Positions 8,197-17,882 are shown, counted from the first letter of the stretch. The stretch: DNA of 64,000 nt from Corynebacterium sp. HMSC036D02 (GCF_001836165.1 NZ_KV827693.1:62001-126000); one strand, 5' to 3'. Notes: generated by a model not told the origin, from the sequence alone. Program-made: numbers and translations.

Positions 8197-10056
8197 ATGG
8201 ACCTGAAAGCCTTGATCGGCCAGTTCTTCGACGAGAAGGGCAACATTGCCCTGCCGCCTCACCTCACGTTGGCGGGGCTCGCCGAACACGTCTATGCCTC
8301 GGAGCAGCAGGCGGGAATCCCGGATCGCCCGGTCATGCGCCAGTGGGTCTTTAGCGATAATCCGGAGGGCACCCCGCGCGATATCACCCGCTCCCAGGTC
8401 AATACCCGCATCAAGGCGGTAGCAGCACGCCTGCAGCAGGTGGGCAAGATGGGGGACCGCGTGGCCATCCTGGCGGGCAACTCTCCCGAGTACATCTTTG
8501 GTTTCTTGGGCGCGATGTACGCGGGCATGACGCCGCTTCCGCTCTACGATCCGAACGAGCCCGGCCACACCGACCACCTGCGGGCAGTCTTTGGTGACGC
8601 AAACCCGTCGATCGTGCTGACCAACAACATTTCTGCTGCGGCCAACCGGGCTTATTTCGCGGACCGCCCAGCGTCTGCGCGCCCGCGCATCATTTCGATT
8701 GACTCTCTGCCGGATTCCCTGGCGCAGAGCTGGGTGAACCCGTTGGAGACGGAAGAGGGGAAGGCCGCTCTTGCTGCGCTGCAGACCGCGCCGATCGATC
8801 ACCCGGCCTTCTTGCAGTACACCTCCGGTTCCACCCGCACCCCGGCGGGCGTGCTGCTGACCAACCGCAACATCATGACCAACGTGCTGCAGATCTTCAC
8901 CGCGGTGCAGATCAAGATGCCGGCGCGCGTGGTGTCCTGGCTGCCGATGCACCACGACATGGGCATCATCCTGGCAACCTTCGTGACGATTCTGGGCCTC
9001 AACCTGGAAATCATGACGCCGCGTGACTTCGTGCAGCAGCCCAAGCGGTGGATTGACCAGCTCAAGCGCCAGCCCATCGATGAACAGCTGCAGGGAACCT
9101 ATGCCGTGGTGCCCAACTTCGCCCTCGAGCTCGCCGCGCGCTACGGCGCACCGGCAGAAGGTGAAACGCTGGACTTCAGCAACGTCGATGGCATCGTGAT
9201 CGGCTCGGAGCCGGTCACGGAGTCTGCAGTGAATTCCTTCTGGGAGACCTTCGGCAAGGAAGAATACGGCCTGCGCCGTGAGACCCTGCGCCCCTCCTAT
9301 GGCATGGCGGAGGCCTCGCTGATTGTGACTACCCCGCAGACCCCGGAGCGCCCGATTATTTCCCACTTTGACCGCGAGCGTCTGGCCGAGGGCGAAGCGG
9401 TCATCGTCGAGAAGTCCGCGGACTCCGTGGCCTATGCCTCCTGTGGCCAGGGCGTGGTGGCGCAGCACCTGACCATCGTGGATCCGGAGACCAAGGTAGA
9501 GCTGCCGGATGGCCGCGTGGGCGAGATTTGGCTGCACGGCGAGAACCGTGCCGCCGGCTACCTGGATCGCGCGGAGGAAACCGCCTCGACCTTCCACAAC
9601 ACGCTGGGGGAGCGTCTGGCGGAGGGCTCTCGCGTGCCGAACGCGCCGGAGGATAACAACTGGTTGGCCACGGGTGACCTGGCGGCAATCGTGGATAACC
9701 AGCTTTACATCACCGGTCGCCTCAAGGACCTCATCGTGGTGGCTGGCCGTAACCACTACCCGCAGGACATCGAGGGCACCGTGCAGGAGGCCTCGGGCCA
9801 CGTGCGCGCGGATTCCATCGCGGCCTTCTCTGTGGAGGGTGGCAGCACCGAGGAGCTCGTGCTGCTCATTGAGCGCGCCGATGGTGCCAACCCAGCCGAT
9901 GATGCAGCCGCCTCTGAGGCCATCCGCTCCGCAGTCTCCGCGCACCACGGCGTGACCCCGGCCGTCATCCAGTGGTTCAACGCCAACGAAATCAAGCGCA
10001 CCTCCTCGGGCAAGATTGCCCGCCGCGTGGCTAAGAAGAGCTACCTCGCTTCCTAG
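8197..10056 (+). CDS. fadD32: Long-chain fatty-acid AMP ligase FadD32
   Basis: This 619-residue adenylate-forming enzyme activates the meromycolate-equivalent chain as acyl-AMP and loads it on Pks13. Visible motifs are YTSGSTRTP (AMP/ATP loop), the YGMAEA motif, GYLDR, TGDLA and the hinge GRLKDLIVVAGRN, which is typical of fatty-acyl-AMP ligases. The C-terminal catalytic Lys is in SGKIARR. ATG 8197 is chosen because AAAGGAG lies 16 to 10 bases before it; an upstream in-frame ATG at 8134 has no such signal. Pks13 follows after 217 bases that hold a hairpin and a promoter-like pair. Confidence 0.96.
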   Translation: MDLKALIGQFFDEKGNIALPPHLTLAGLAEHVYASEQQAGIPDRPVMRQWVFSDNPEGTPRDITRSQVNTRIKAVAARLQQVGKMGDRVAILAGNSPEYIFGFLGAMYAGMTPLPLYDPNEPGHTDHLRAVFGDANPSIVLTNNISAAANRAYFADRPASARPRIISIDSLPDSLAQSWVNPLETEEGKAALAALQTAPIDHPAFLQYTSGSTRTPAGVLLTNRNIMTNVLQIFTAVQIKMPARVVSWLPMHHDMGIILATFVTILGLNLEIMTPRDFVQQPKRWIDQLKRQPIDEQLQGTYAVVPNFALELAARYGAPAEGETLDFSNVDGIVIGSEPVTESAVNSFWETFGKEEYGLRRETLRPSYGMAEASLIVTTPQTPERPIISHFDRERLAEGEAVIVEKSADSVAYASCGQGVVAQHLTIVDPETKVELPDGRVGEIWLHGENRAAGYLDRAEETASTFHNTLGERLAEGSRVPNAPEDNNWLATGDLAAIVDNQLYITGRLKDLIVVAGRNHYPQDIEGTVQEASGHVRADSIAAFSVEGGSTEELVLLIERADGANPADDAAASEAIRSAVSAHHGVTPAVIQWFNANEIKRTSSGKIARRVAKKSYLAS

Positions 10057-10081
10057 GCCTTCCTAAACCACACCATTTCGC

Positions 10082-10114
10082 CCCCCGTTTCCGCGCAACC
10101 GCGGAGCGGGGGTT
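10082..10114 (+). terminator. Hairpin between fadD32 and pks13
   Basis: CCCCCG (10082-10087) pairs with CGGGGG (10107-10112) around an inner TCCGCG/CGCGGA stem. Only two T follow, so it is a weak terminator or attenuator. A promoter candidate lies just downstream. Confidence 0.5.
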
Positions 10115-10151
10115 GCCGCTGCTTGTGGGTATGTCGGTTATGAAACCCAAG

Positions 10152-10180
10152 TTAACAAAGTGAGATAGTTGGTCGATAAC
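10152..10180 (+). promoter_or_regulatory. Candidate promoter of pks13
   Basis: TTAACA (10152-10157, five of six to TTGACA), a 17-base spacer, and GATAAC (10175-10180, four of six to TATAAT). It lies about 95 bases before the pks13 ATG and after the hairpin, so pks13 may be transcribed separately from fadD32. Confidence 0.4.
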
Positions 10181-10273
10181 CCCTATGTACGCTTCGACGT
10201 GCGCGCTTTTGTGCTGCGCAAAATCGAATGCAGAGTTAGATATTTTTAGTCCGCGTAAGAAAGCTAGAGATTT

Positions 10274-13200
10274 ATGACCGTTGAAGAGCTTCGTGGCTGG
10301 CTGCGCACCTGGGTTGCGCAGACCACCGGCCTGTCGGCAGAGGAAATCACGGACACCAAACCGCTGGAGAATTTCGGGCTGTCCTCGCGTGACGCAGTAG
10401 TCCTCTCCGGCGAATTAGAAAACCTCCTCGGCATTAAACTTGAGCCCACGGTGGCCTATGAGTACCCCACCATTGCGCAGCTGGCTGAGCGCCTAGTCAA
10501 CGGCGCAGCCGGCGCCCCGGCAGAAAGCGCGCCGGGAGCGGCGGCACCGCGCTCGACTGCCATCGTGGGCGGCGATATCGCCGTCATCGGCTATGCCGGC
10601 CGTTTCCCGGGAGCCAAGAACGTCGACGAGTTCTGGAACATGCTCGTCGAGGGCCGTGCGGGCACCGGTCCACTGCCCGTCGGGCGCTGGTCGGAGTACT
10701 CCTCCGACCCTATTACCAACGAGAAGATGGAGCAGCAAAACACCGACGGCGGCTACATCGAGGACATCGCCTCCTTCGATGCCGAGTTCTTCGGCCTCTC
10801 CCCGCTGGAGGCGGCCAACATGGACCCGCAGCAGCGCATTCTGTTGGAGGTGGCGTGGGAGGCCCTCGAGGATGCCGGGGTGCCCGCCAACCAGCTGCGC
10901 GGTACCGCCACCGGTGTCTACATGGGCTCCACCAACAATGACTACGGCATGCTGATTACCGCCGACCCGGCGGAGATGCACCCCTATGCCATGACGGGTA
11001 CGTCCTCGGCGATCATTGCCAACCGCTTGTCCTACGCTTTTGATCTGCGCGGCCCTTCCATCAACGTGGATACCGCGTGCTCCGCCTCCCTCGTGGCGGT
11101 CAATCAGGCGGTTAAGGACCTGCGCGTGGGTGCGGCTGATACGGCACTCGCCGGCGGCGTGAACATCCTGGCCTCGCCGCACGCCTCCATCGGCTTTAGC
11201 GAACTGGGAGTTACCTCGCCCACCAGCGCCATCCACGCCTTCTCCGATGATGCCGATGGCATCGTCCGCGCGGATGCCGCGGGCGTGCTCGTGCTCAAGC
11301 GCCTCGAGGACGCCGAGCGCGACGGCGACACCATCCACGCCGTCATCAAGGGCTCCGCGGTCAACTCCGACGGCCACTCCAACGGCCTGACCGCCCCCAA
11401 CCCGGAGGCGCAGGTCGACGTCCTCGAGCGCGCCTATGCCGACGCCGGCATCCGCCCGCAGGACGTGGACTACGTCGAGGCCCACGGCACCGGCACTATC
11501 CTCGGTGACCCCATCGAGGCCACCGCACTCGGCCGAGTGCTGGGCCCGGGCCGCCAGGCCGCGAACCCGACCCTGCTGGGTTCTGCCAAGACTAATATCG
11601 GCCACTCCGAGTCCGCCGCCGGCGTGGTGGGCCTCATCAAGGTCATCGAAGGAATGCGCCACGGCGTCATCCCGCCGAATATCAACTACGCGGGCCCCAA
11701 CCGCTATATCGACTTCGACGCCGAGCACCTCGAAGTAGTCGAGGACCCACGCGAATGGCCCGAGTACTCCGGCCAGAAAGTCGCGGGTGTCTCCGGCTTC
11801 GGCTTCGGCGGCACCAATGCGCACGTTGTTCTAACCGACTACCGCGGGCTGACCCACCAGGACACCCCGCAGGTCGCCATCGGCGAAGACCAGCCAGTGG
11901 CCCTGCCGGTCTCCGGCCTGCTGCCCTCCCGCCGCGCCGCAGCGGCCTCCGACTTGGCGGACTATATCGAGGCAGAGAACCCGAACCTGCTTTCCCTGGC
12001 CCGCACCCTTGCGCGCCGCAACCATGGGCGTTCGCGTGCGGTAGTGGTGGCGTCGTCAAGCGAGGAAGCTGTCAAGCGCCTGCGCCAGGTTGCCGAGGGA
12101 ACCGTCTCCGTCGGCATCGCCGCCGCGGATTCTCCCTCCGTCCACGGCCCCGTCTTCATGTACTCCGGTTTCGGCTCCCAGCACCGCAAGATGGCCAAGG
12201 ACATGATTGAGATCTCGCCGCTGTTCAAGGAGCGTCTGGAGGAGCTCGACGCCATCGTGCAGCGCGAATCCGGCTGGTCCATCCTGGAGCTGGTGCACGA
12301 CGACGCCCAGACCTACAACACCGAAACCGCGCAGGTGGCCATCACCGCCATCCAGATCGCGCTGACGGATCTGCTCGCCACCTTCGGCGTGCGCCCGGCC
12401 GGCGTTATCGGCATGTCCATGGGTGAGATCGGCGCGGCCTATGCTGCGGGCGGCATCACGGCGGCCGACGCCATGCTCATCGCCTGCCACCGCGCACGCC
12501 TGATGGGGGAGGGCGAGGCCTTGCTTCCCGACGATCAGCAGGGCGCCATGGCCGTCGTCGAGCTCTCCGCCGAGGAGATTGACGCCCTTCCGGGTTCCAT
12601 CGAACCTGCCGTGTACACCGGCCCCGGCATGACCACCGTCGGCGGCCCGCGCGAGGAGGTCCTCACGCTGGTGGAGCGCCTCGAGGGCGAGGGCAAGTTC
12701 GCCCGTGCGCTCAACGTCAAGGGCGCGGGCCACACCTCCGCCGTCGACCCGCTCCTGGGTGAGCTCTACGCGGAAATCGCTGGTATCGAGACCCGTCCGC
12801 TACACACGACGCTCTTCTCCTCCGTGGACCGCGGCAAGGTCTACCGCCCCGGTACGGTGCTGCACGATGAGGATTACTGGATCCGCATGACCCGCAAGCC
12901 CGTCTACCTGCAGGACGCGGCGGAGGCAGCCTTTGCGGCGGGCCACATGCAGATCGTTGAGATTTCCCCGAACCCGATTGCACTCATGGGCCTGATGTCC
13001 ACCGCTTTTGCTGCGGGCAAGGCGGATGCGCAGCTGCTCTACAGCCTGAAGCGCAAGGTGGACCCCACCGAGTCGCTGCTGGACCTGCTGGGCAAGCTCT
13101 ACGTCGCGGGAACTCCGGTGACCTACACCAAGGTCTTTGGTTCCGGCGCGCTTGTCGCCGCCCCGGACACCCGCTTCCGTCGCCAGCGTTTATGGACAAA

Positions 13201-15055
13201 CGCTCGGCCATCCTCTGGTGTGTCTGGTCTGCCGGGCGCGCGCGTGAGCCTGCCGGAAGGCGCGGTGGCGTTCTCCACGAACGCCGACCAAGCGCCGAGT
13301 GCACTGGCCATCCTGGAGGCCGCCGCCGAGGCAGTCACCCCGGGCGCCCACATCGCGGCGAGCGAGGAGCACCTGGATCTGCCCGCGAAGGGCGAGGTCA
13401 CCACGATTGTTCGCCGCACGCTGGGCGGGCTGTCGGTGGCGGTGCACTACGTGGATGGAGCAAGCACCAAGCTTGTCGCGGAGGGCTTTGCCTCGACTCT
13501 CAACCTTGCCGAACCCGCTGCGGCCCCGGAGCCGAGCCTGCCGCAGGCTGTGACCGCGCCGCAGTTCGCGGACCCCGACGTGGGCGCCGATGCCGTGCGC
13601 TGGGACCCGGCGACGGAGAGCGTGGAGGAGCGCTTGGCACTCATCGTGTCGGAGTCCATGGGCTACGACGTCTCCGATCTCCCGCGCGAGCTGCCGCTCA
13701 TTGACCTGGGCCTGGATTCGCTCATGGGCATGCGCATCAAGAACCGCGTGGAGAATGACTTCCAGATTCCGCCGCTGCAGGTGCAGGCGCTTCGCGACGC
13801 CTCCCTCGCCGACGTCATCACCATGGTTGAAGAGGCCGTGTCCGAGCAGCCCGGTTCTGCCGCACAGGCACCGGCCGATGCAGCCGCCGACGCACCTTCC
13901 GCGCCCGCCGACTCGTCCGCGGTGAGCGCGAAGGACGCTGCGGAATCAGCCGAGGAAGCGACCGTGGGCGTCGGCGTCGCCCCGCGCGATGCCTCGGAGC
14001 GCATGGTCTTCGGCACCTGGGCCACCTTCACCGGCAAGGCCGCGGCCGGCGTGACGTCCGCGCTGCCACAGGTCAGTGATGAGGTAGCTGAGAAGATCGC
14101 CGAGCGCCTCACCGAGCGCGCCGGCATCGAGGTCACCGCGCAGCAGGTTCACGAAGCCGAAGCGCTGGAGAACCTCGCGGATCTGGTCCGCGAGGGCCTG
14201 GAGACTGAGGTCGAGGGCAATATCCGTGTGCTGCGCGAGGCCGATGGCCCCGCCGTCTTCATGTTCCACCCGGCCGGCGGCACCACCGTGGTCTACCAGC
14301 CGCTGACCCGTCGTTTGCCGGCGGATGTCGCGGTCTATGGCGTGGAGCGCCTCGAGGGCAGCCTGGAGGATCGCGCCGCCGCCTACATCGAGGACATCCT
14401 GCACTACGCGCGCGGCCGCAAGGTCGTGCTCGGCGGCTGGTCCTTCGGCGGCGCGCTGGCCTATGAGGTGGCCTACCAGCTCCAGGAGCGCGCAGCCCGC
14501 GGCGAGGATACTGCTGAGGTTGCCTTCATCGCTCTGCTGGATACCACCCAGCCGGCCCATCCGGCCCCGAAGACGCTGGAGGAAACCAAGGCCCGCTGGG
14601 GCCGCTACGCCGCCTTTGCTAAGAAGACCTACGGCCTGGACTTCGAGCCGCCCTACGAGATGCTGGAGACCGTGGGCGAAGATGCTCTCATGGCCATGCT
14701 CGCGGAATTCCTCAGCTCCACCGACGCTTCCGAACACGGCCTGTCCGCCGGTGTGCTGGAGCACCAGCGCGCATCCTTCGTGGACAACCAGATTCTGGGC
14801 TCGCTGGATATGGGACGGTGGGCGTCGGTAAGCGTGCCCGTCATCCTGTTCCGCTCCGAGCGCATGCATGACGGCGCCATCGAACTCGAGCCGGCCTACG
14901 CCGAAGTTAACCCGGACGGCGGTTGGGGCGTTATCGTGAAGGATCTGGAGATTGTGCAGCTGCCGGGCGACCACCTGGCGGTTCCTGACGAGCCGGCAAT
15001 CGGTATCGTGGGCAAGCACATGGAGGATTGGATCGAGGAGAAGATTCGGAAGTGA
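10274..15055 (+). CDS. pks13: Mycolic-acid condensing polyketide synthase Pks13
   Basis: This 1593-residue enzyme condenses two activated fatty chains into the beta-keto precursor of corynomycolate and passes it to trehalose. Order: N-terminal acyl carrier domain (phosphopantetheine Ser in FGLSSRD, about residue 38); ketosynthase (about 98-520) with Cys269 in DTACSAS, His404 in EAHGTG and His444 in NIGHSES; acyltransferase with Ser715 in GMSMGE; second carrier domain with Ser1149 in GLDSLMG; an Ala-rich linker (about 1190-1230); thioesterase with Ser1390 in GWSFGG and His1567 in GDHLAVP. All catalytic residues are present and the layout is that of mycobacterial Pks13. The accD3 start overlaps its stop (GTGA). 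Confidence 0.97.
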   Translation: MTVEELRGWLRTWVAQTTGLSAEEITDTKPLENFGLSSRDAVVLSGELENLLGIKLEPTVAYEYPTIAQLAERLVNGAAGAPAESAPGAAAPRSTAIVGGDIAVIGYAGRFPGAKNVDEFWNMLVEGRAGTGPLPVGRWSEYSSDPITNEKMEQQNTDGGYIEDIASFDAEFFGLSPLEAANMDPQQRILLEVAWEALEDAGVPANQLRGTATGVYMGSTNNDYGMLITADPAEMHPYAMTGTSSAIIANRLSYAFDLRGPSINVDTACSASLVAVNQAVKDLRVGAADTALAGGVNILASPHASIGFSELGVTSPTSAIHAFSDDADGIVRADAAGVLVLKRLEDAERDGDTIHAVIKGSAVNSDGHSNGLTAPNPEAQVDVLERAYADAGIRPQDVDYVEAHGTGTILGDPIEATALGRVLGPGRQAANPTLLGSAKTNIGHSESAAGVVGLIKVIEGMRHGVIPPNINYAGPNRYIDFDAEHLEVVEDPREWPEYSGQKVAGVSGFGFGGTNAHVVLTDYRGLTHQDTPQVAIGEDQPVALPVSGLLPSRRAAAASDLADYIEAENPNLLSLARTLARRNHGRSRAVVVASSSEEAVKRLRQVAEGTVSVGIAAADSPSVHGPVFMYSGFGSQHRKMAKDMIEISPLFKERLEELDAIVQRESGWSILELVHDDAQTYNTETAQVAITAIQIALTDLLATFGVRPAGVIGMSMGEIGAAYAAGGITAADAMLIACHRARLMGEGEALLPDDQQGAMAVVELSAEEIDALPGSIEPAVYTGPGMTTVGGPREEVLTLVERLEGEGKFARALNVKGAGHTSAVDPLLGELYAEIAGIETRPLHTTLFSSVDRGKVYRPGTVLHDEDYWIRMTRKPVYLQDAAEAAFAAGHMQIVEISPNPIALMGLMSTAFAAGKADAQLLYSLKRKVDPTESLLDLLGKLYVAGTPVTYTKVFGSGALVAAPDTRFRRQRLWTNARPSSGVSGLPGARVSLPEGAVAFSTNADQAPSALAILEAAAEAVTPGAHIAASEEHLDLPAKGEVTTIVRRTLGGLSVAVHYVDGASTKLVAEGFASTLNLAEPAAAPEPSLPQAVTAPQFADPDVGADAVRWDPATESVEERLALIVSESMGYDVSDLPRELPLIDLGLDSLMGMRIKNRVENDFQIPPLQVQALRDASLADVITMVEEAVSEQPGSAAQAPADAAADAPSAPADSSAVSAKDAAESAEEATVGVGVAPRDASERMVFGTWATFTGKAAAGVTSALPQVSDEVAEKIAERLTERAGIEVTAQQVHEAEALENLADLVREGLETEVEGNIRVLREADGPAVFMFHPAGGTTVVYQPLTRRLPADVAVYGVERLEGSLEDRAAAYIEDILHYARGRKVVLGGWSFGGALAYEVAYQLQERAARGEDTAEVAFIALLDTTQPAHPAPKTLEETKARWGRYAAFAKKTYGLDFEPPYEMLETVGEDALMAMLAEFLSSTDASEHGLSAGVLEHQRASFVDNQILGSLDMGRWASVSVPVILFRSERMHDGAIELEPAYAEVNPDGGWGVIVKDLEIVQLPGDHLAVPDEPAIGIVGKHMEDWIEEKIRK

Positions 15056-16599
15056 CTAGTACCGCTGACAAGCTAGCGGACCTACGCGAGCGCCTCGAGC
15101 GTGCCCAGGATCCCGGCAGTGAACGCTCCCGGGCCCGCCGCGATGAGGCAGGGCGCTCGACTCCGCGCCAACGCATCGCCGCGCTTCTCGACGAAGGCTC
15201 CTTCGTCGAGACCGGCGCCCTGGGGAAGACCCCTGGTGATCCGGACGCGATTTACTCCGACGGCGTGGTCACCGGCCACGGTCGCATCAACGGCCGCCCG
15301 GTGTGCATTTATGCGCACGATAAGACGGTCTACGGCGGTTCCGTGGGGGTGACCTTTGGTAAGAAGGTCACGGATATCATGGATTTGGCCATCAAGATTG
15401 GTTGCCCGGTTATCGGCATCCAGGATTCCGGTGGTGCCCGCATCCAGGACGCGGTGACGTCGCTGGCCATGTACTCGGAGATTGCCCGCCGCCAGCTGCC
15501 GCTTAGCGGTCGCAGCCCGCAGATTTCCATCATGATGGGCAAGTCCGCCGGTGGTGCCGTGTATGCGCCGGTTACTACGGATTTCATCATCGCCGTCGAT
15601 GGTGAGGCGGAGATGTACGTGACGGGTCCGAACGTGATCAAGGAAGTCACAGGCGAGGAGATCTCTTCCCATGACCTCGGCTCTGCGCGCCAGCAGGAGC
15701 TCAACGGCAACGTGTCCGTCGTGGTGCCTTCCGAGGATGAGGCCTTTGACTTGGTGCGCGATTTGCTGGACCACCTGCCGCTGACCTGCTTCGACGAGTC
15801 CCCGGTCTTCGACGCACCTACTGATGAGGAGGTGGCTGAGGACACCGAGCTGGATTCCTTCATGCCGGATGACACGAACGCCGGCTACGACATGATGGAC
15901 CTGCTGACGCAGCTTGGCGACGACGACGAGCTCATCGAAATCCAGGAAAACTACGCCCCCAATGTCATCACCGCCTTTGGGCGTATTGACGGCAAGGCCG
16001 TGGGCTTTGTGGCGAATAACCCGATGCATTCGGCGGGCTGTATCGATGCGGATGCCGCCGATAAGGGCGCGCGCTTTATCCGTATCTGCGATGCCTACAA
16101 CATCCCGCTGGTCTTCGTGGTGGATACGCCGGGCTACCTGCCGGGCGTGGACCAGGAGAAGGCCGGTCTGATTCACCGCGGTGCGAAGTTCGCTTTTGCT
16201 GTGGTGGAGGCTACCGTGCCGAAGGTCTCGCTGATTGTGCGCAAGGCTTATGGCGGCGCCTATGCCGTGATGGGTTCGAAGAACCTGACCGGTGATATCA
16301 ACTTGGCGTGGCCGACGGCCCAGATTGCCGTGATGGGCTCGGCCGCCGCCGTGGTCATGATTGCGGGCAAGCAGCTCGAGGCCGCCGAAACCCCGGAGCA
16401 GCGCGCCATGACGAAGAAGATGTTCATGGACTTCTACGACGAGACCATGACCGCACCCTATGTCGCCGCGGAGCGTGGCTACCTCGACGGCATGATTAAG
16501 CCTTCTGAGTCGCGCTTGGCTCTGCGCCGCGCGCTGCGCCAGCTTGCCGATAAGCAGGAGAAGGACCTGCCCAAGAAGCACACCATCTCCCCGCTCTAG
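15052..16599 (+). CDS. accD3: Acyl-CoA carboxylase carboxyltransferase beta subunit (AccD3/AccD4)
   Basis: This 515-residue subunit of the long-chain acyl-CoA carboxylase makes the carboxylated extender chain that Pks13 uses. Both halves of the crotonase-like carboxyltransferase fold are seen, with glycine-rich oxyanion motifs SGGARIQD in the N half and GGAYAVMGS in the C half. GTG 15052 is chosen because it overlaps the pks13 stop (GTGA), giving translational coupling, and starts a normal AccD N terminus. The enzyme needs a biotinylated alpha subunit and AccD2 coded elsewhere. After its stop, 130 bases without a large gene precede a small peptide gene. Confidence 0.95.
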   Translation: MTSTADKLADLRERLERAQDPGSERSRARRDEAGRSTPRQRIAALLDEGSFVETGALGKTPGDPDAIYSDGVVTGHGRINGRPVCIYAHDKTVYGGSVGVTFGKKVTDIMDLAIKIGCPVIGIQDSGGARIQDAVTSLAMYSEIARRQLPLSGRSPQISIMMGKSAGGAVYAPVTTDFIIAVDGEAEMYVTGPNVIKEVTGEEISSHDLGSARQQELNGNVSVVVPSEDEAFDLVRDLLDHLPLTCFDESPVFDAPTDEEVAEDTELDSFMPDDTNAGYDMMDLLTQLGDDDELIEIQENYAPNVITAFGRIDGKAVGFVANNPMHSAGCIDADAADKGARFIRICDAYNIPLVFVVDTPGYLPGVDQEKAGLIHRGAKFAFAVVEATVPKVSLIVRKAYGGAYAVMGSKNLTGDINLAWPTAQIAVMGSAAAVVMIAGKQLEAAETPEQRAMTKKMFMDFYDETMTAPYVAAERGYLDGMIKPSESRLALRRALRQLADKQEKDLPKKHTISPL

Positions 16600-16729
16600 C
16601 GTCGTTTAAGCCTGGCGGCGGGCGAAGAAGGCCTGCGGATCGCGCTGAATTTTGTGTCTCGGCGTAACATGTGAGCCTGTTTTATCCGATAAGCCTAAAG
16701 ACTAGGAATTCAATCAAAGGAGAAACCCA

Positions 16730-16831
16730 ATGCTCTCTAGCGTTCTTGACCTCAGCGGTGACATCATCAACCTCGTCATCATGCTTCTCAACCAGGCCGG
16801 CGTGAACGTTGGCGCACTGAGCTCGAAGTAA
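16730..16831 (+). CDS. Small (33-residue) amphipathic peptide, candidate PorA/PorH-like mycomembrane peptide
   Basis: ATG 16730 follows AAAGGAGA at 16716-16723, the best ribosome site near here. The 33-codon frame ends TAA at 16829-16831 and is closed 12 bases later by a perfect terminator. The peptide has no signal sequence, one strongly hydrophobic heptad-like core (IINLVIMLL), acidic residues D7 and D11, and several Ser (S3, S4, S9, S31, S32). Known corynebacterial channel peptides PorA/PorH are likewise 30-60 residues, signal-less, helical, and O-mycolated on Ser; some are coded near mycolate genes (memory, unchecked). The coding status is well supported by ribosome site and terminator; the porin role is inference. 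No sequence match was run. Confidence 0.72.
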   Translation: MLSSVLDLSGDIINLVIMLLNQAGVNVGALSSK

Positions 16832-16843
16832 GCCAGCGCTTCT

Positions 16844-16870
16844 AGCCCCTCCTTGCGGAGGGGCTTTTTT
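16844..16870 (+). terminator. Strong terminator after the small peptide gene
   Basis: AGCCCCTCC (16844-16852) pairs perfectly with GGAGGGGCT (16857-16865) around TTGC, followed by T6. It directly adjoins the stop of the convergent HNH gene. Confidence 0.93.
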
Positions 16871-17882
16871 AATCCCAGACCGGGCTGGGGAGGGGGACTG
16901 GCGGTCTACCGTCGGGAGGCAGCCACGCCATGCGTCCCTCGATGCGATCGATGCGTCCGCGATACGTGGGGCGGGCGGGGTCATCGTCATTGATGGCGTT
17001 GTGGTACTTACATAACGGCACGAGATTGTCGAGGTTCGTCGGCCCGCCATCCTGCCACCTTCTGATGTGGTGCATCTGGCATTCCGCGGCCGGTCTTGTG
17101 CAGCCGAGCCAGGCGCACGTCGGATGCTCTGCGCAGAGCAGGAGCCGCTGTTTATCGTTGGCGAAGCGGCTGCCGTAATACACATTGACCGGCCCTTCCA
17201 CCGGGTGAAAGAGGGAGACGAAGCCGCGCTCGGCAAACGTCGTGCGGAGGAACTCCGCGCCCGTCATCGTGCCGCCGTCGGTTGCCTGCAGAAGGATGTC
17301 ATCGCCCTCGCCCCGCACAATCTTGTCCAGCTGCTCAAGACGCACAATGACGTGCGCATGCAATGCCGGCTTCGGCGCGCCACTGCCGGAAAAGACCTCG
17401 TGGACTGCCTTGAGCAGGTCCTCTGATGTGGCTTTGAGCGTACCCACTAAATTGGCAATCGCGCGCGGGCGATCCGTGATGATGAGCTTGTGCATGCCGC
17501 CCGTGCTGCGTCGCACGCGGACGCCAGGAGTGGGCTCGGGAGTGAGCTCCGCGAGCCTGCGCTTCGCCACGTCCGCAATCTCACTCTCCGGAGTAGCGCA
17601 CAATTCCACTCGTAGGTCCCAAGCCTGGCGCGAATTCTTGACGCGCGCGACGTGTCGTTCAATCTGCAGCAGCGTATCCAGCGCATGGTTGGTCTCCCGG
17701 GCGCGGCGCTGCTTGGCGCTGAAAGCAGTCTGGCCAAAATACACGCGGTGGAGTCCCTCGAGCTGCCGCGCCACGCGCGGCGTCGCACCCAGCGCCATCA
17801 TCTCCTCACGGGTGTGGCCAGCGCACAAGGACACGACGTGCATGCCGCGAGCGAGTACCCCGAGTAAGTCCCCCAACTTCAT
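16869..17882 (-). CDS. HNH endonuclease-domain protein (DUF222/13E12-type), copy 1
   Basis: The protein has 337 residues from the ATG at 17882; a 12-codon longer start exists but places extra Arg/Gly sequence before a good MKLGDLL start. The N-terminal two thirds are helical and match the DUF222 layout. The C terminus is an HNH nuclease: CAWLGC, then CQMHHIRRWQDGG, then N-LVPLCKYHNAIN, with paired zinc Cys. A second copy with the same design lies at 52061-53254. Such genes are abundant in actinobacteria and in mycobacteria carry the 13E12 repeat; function is unproven, possibly a mobile or DNA-repair nuclease. It converges on the small peptide gene. Confidence 0.85.
   Translation of the reverse strand: MKLGDLLGVLARGMHVVSLCAGHTREEMMALGATPRVARQLEGLHRVYFGQTAFSAKQRRARETNHALDTLLQIERHVARVKNSRQAWDLRVELCATPESEIADVAKRRLAELTPEPTPGVRVRRSTGGMHKLIITDRPRAIANLVGTLKATSEDLLKAVHEVFSGSGAPKPALHAHVIVRLEQLDKIVRGEGDDILLQATDGGTMTGAEFLRTTFAERGFVSLFHPVEGPVNVYYGSRFANDKQRLLLCAEHPTCAWLGCTRPAAECQMHHIRRWQDGGPTNLDNLVPLCKYHNAINDDDPARPTYRGRIDRIEGRMAWLPPDGRPPVPLPSPVWD

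Noticed and set aside
8137-9948. A 603-codon open frame antisense to fadD32
   Set aside because: It has the His/Arg/Gly composition of a high-GC shadow; FadD32 on the other strand has all motifs.
16869-17882. HNH gene as part of a homing intron or insertion sequence
   Set aside because: No intron folding, no terminal repeats and no interrupted host gene were seen; only the nuclease domain is supported.
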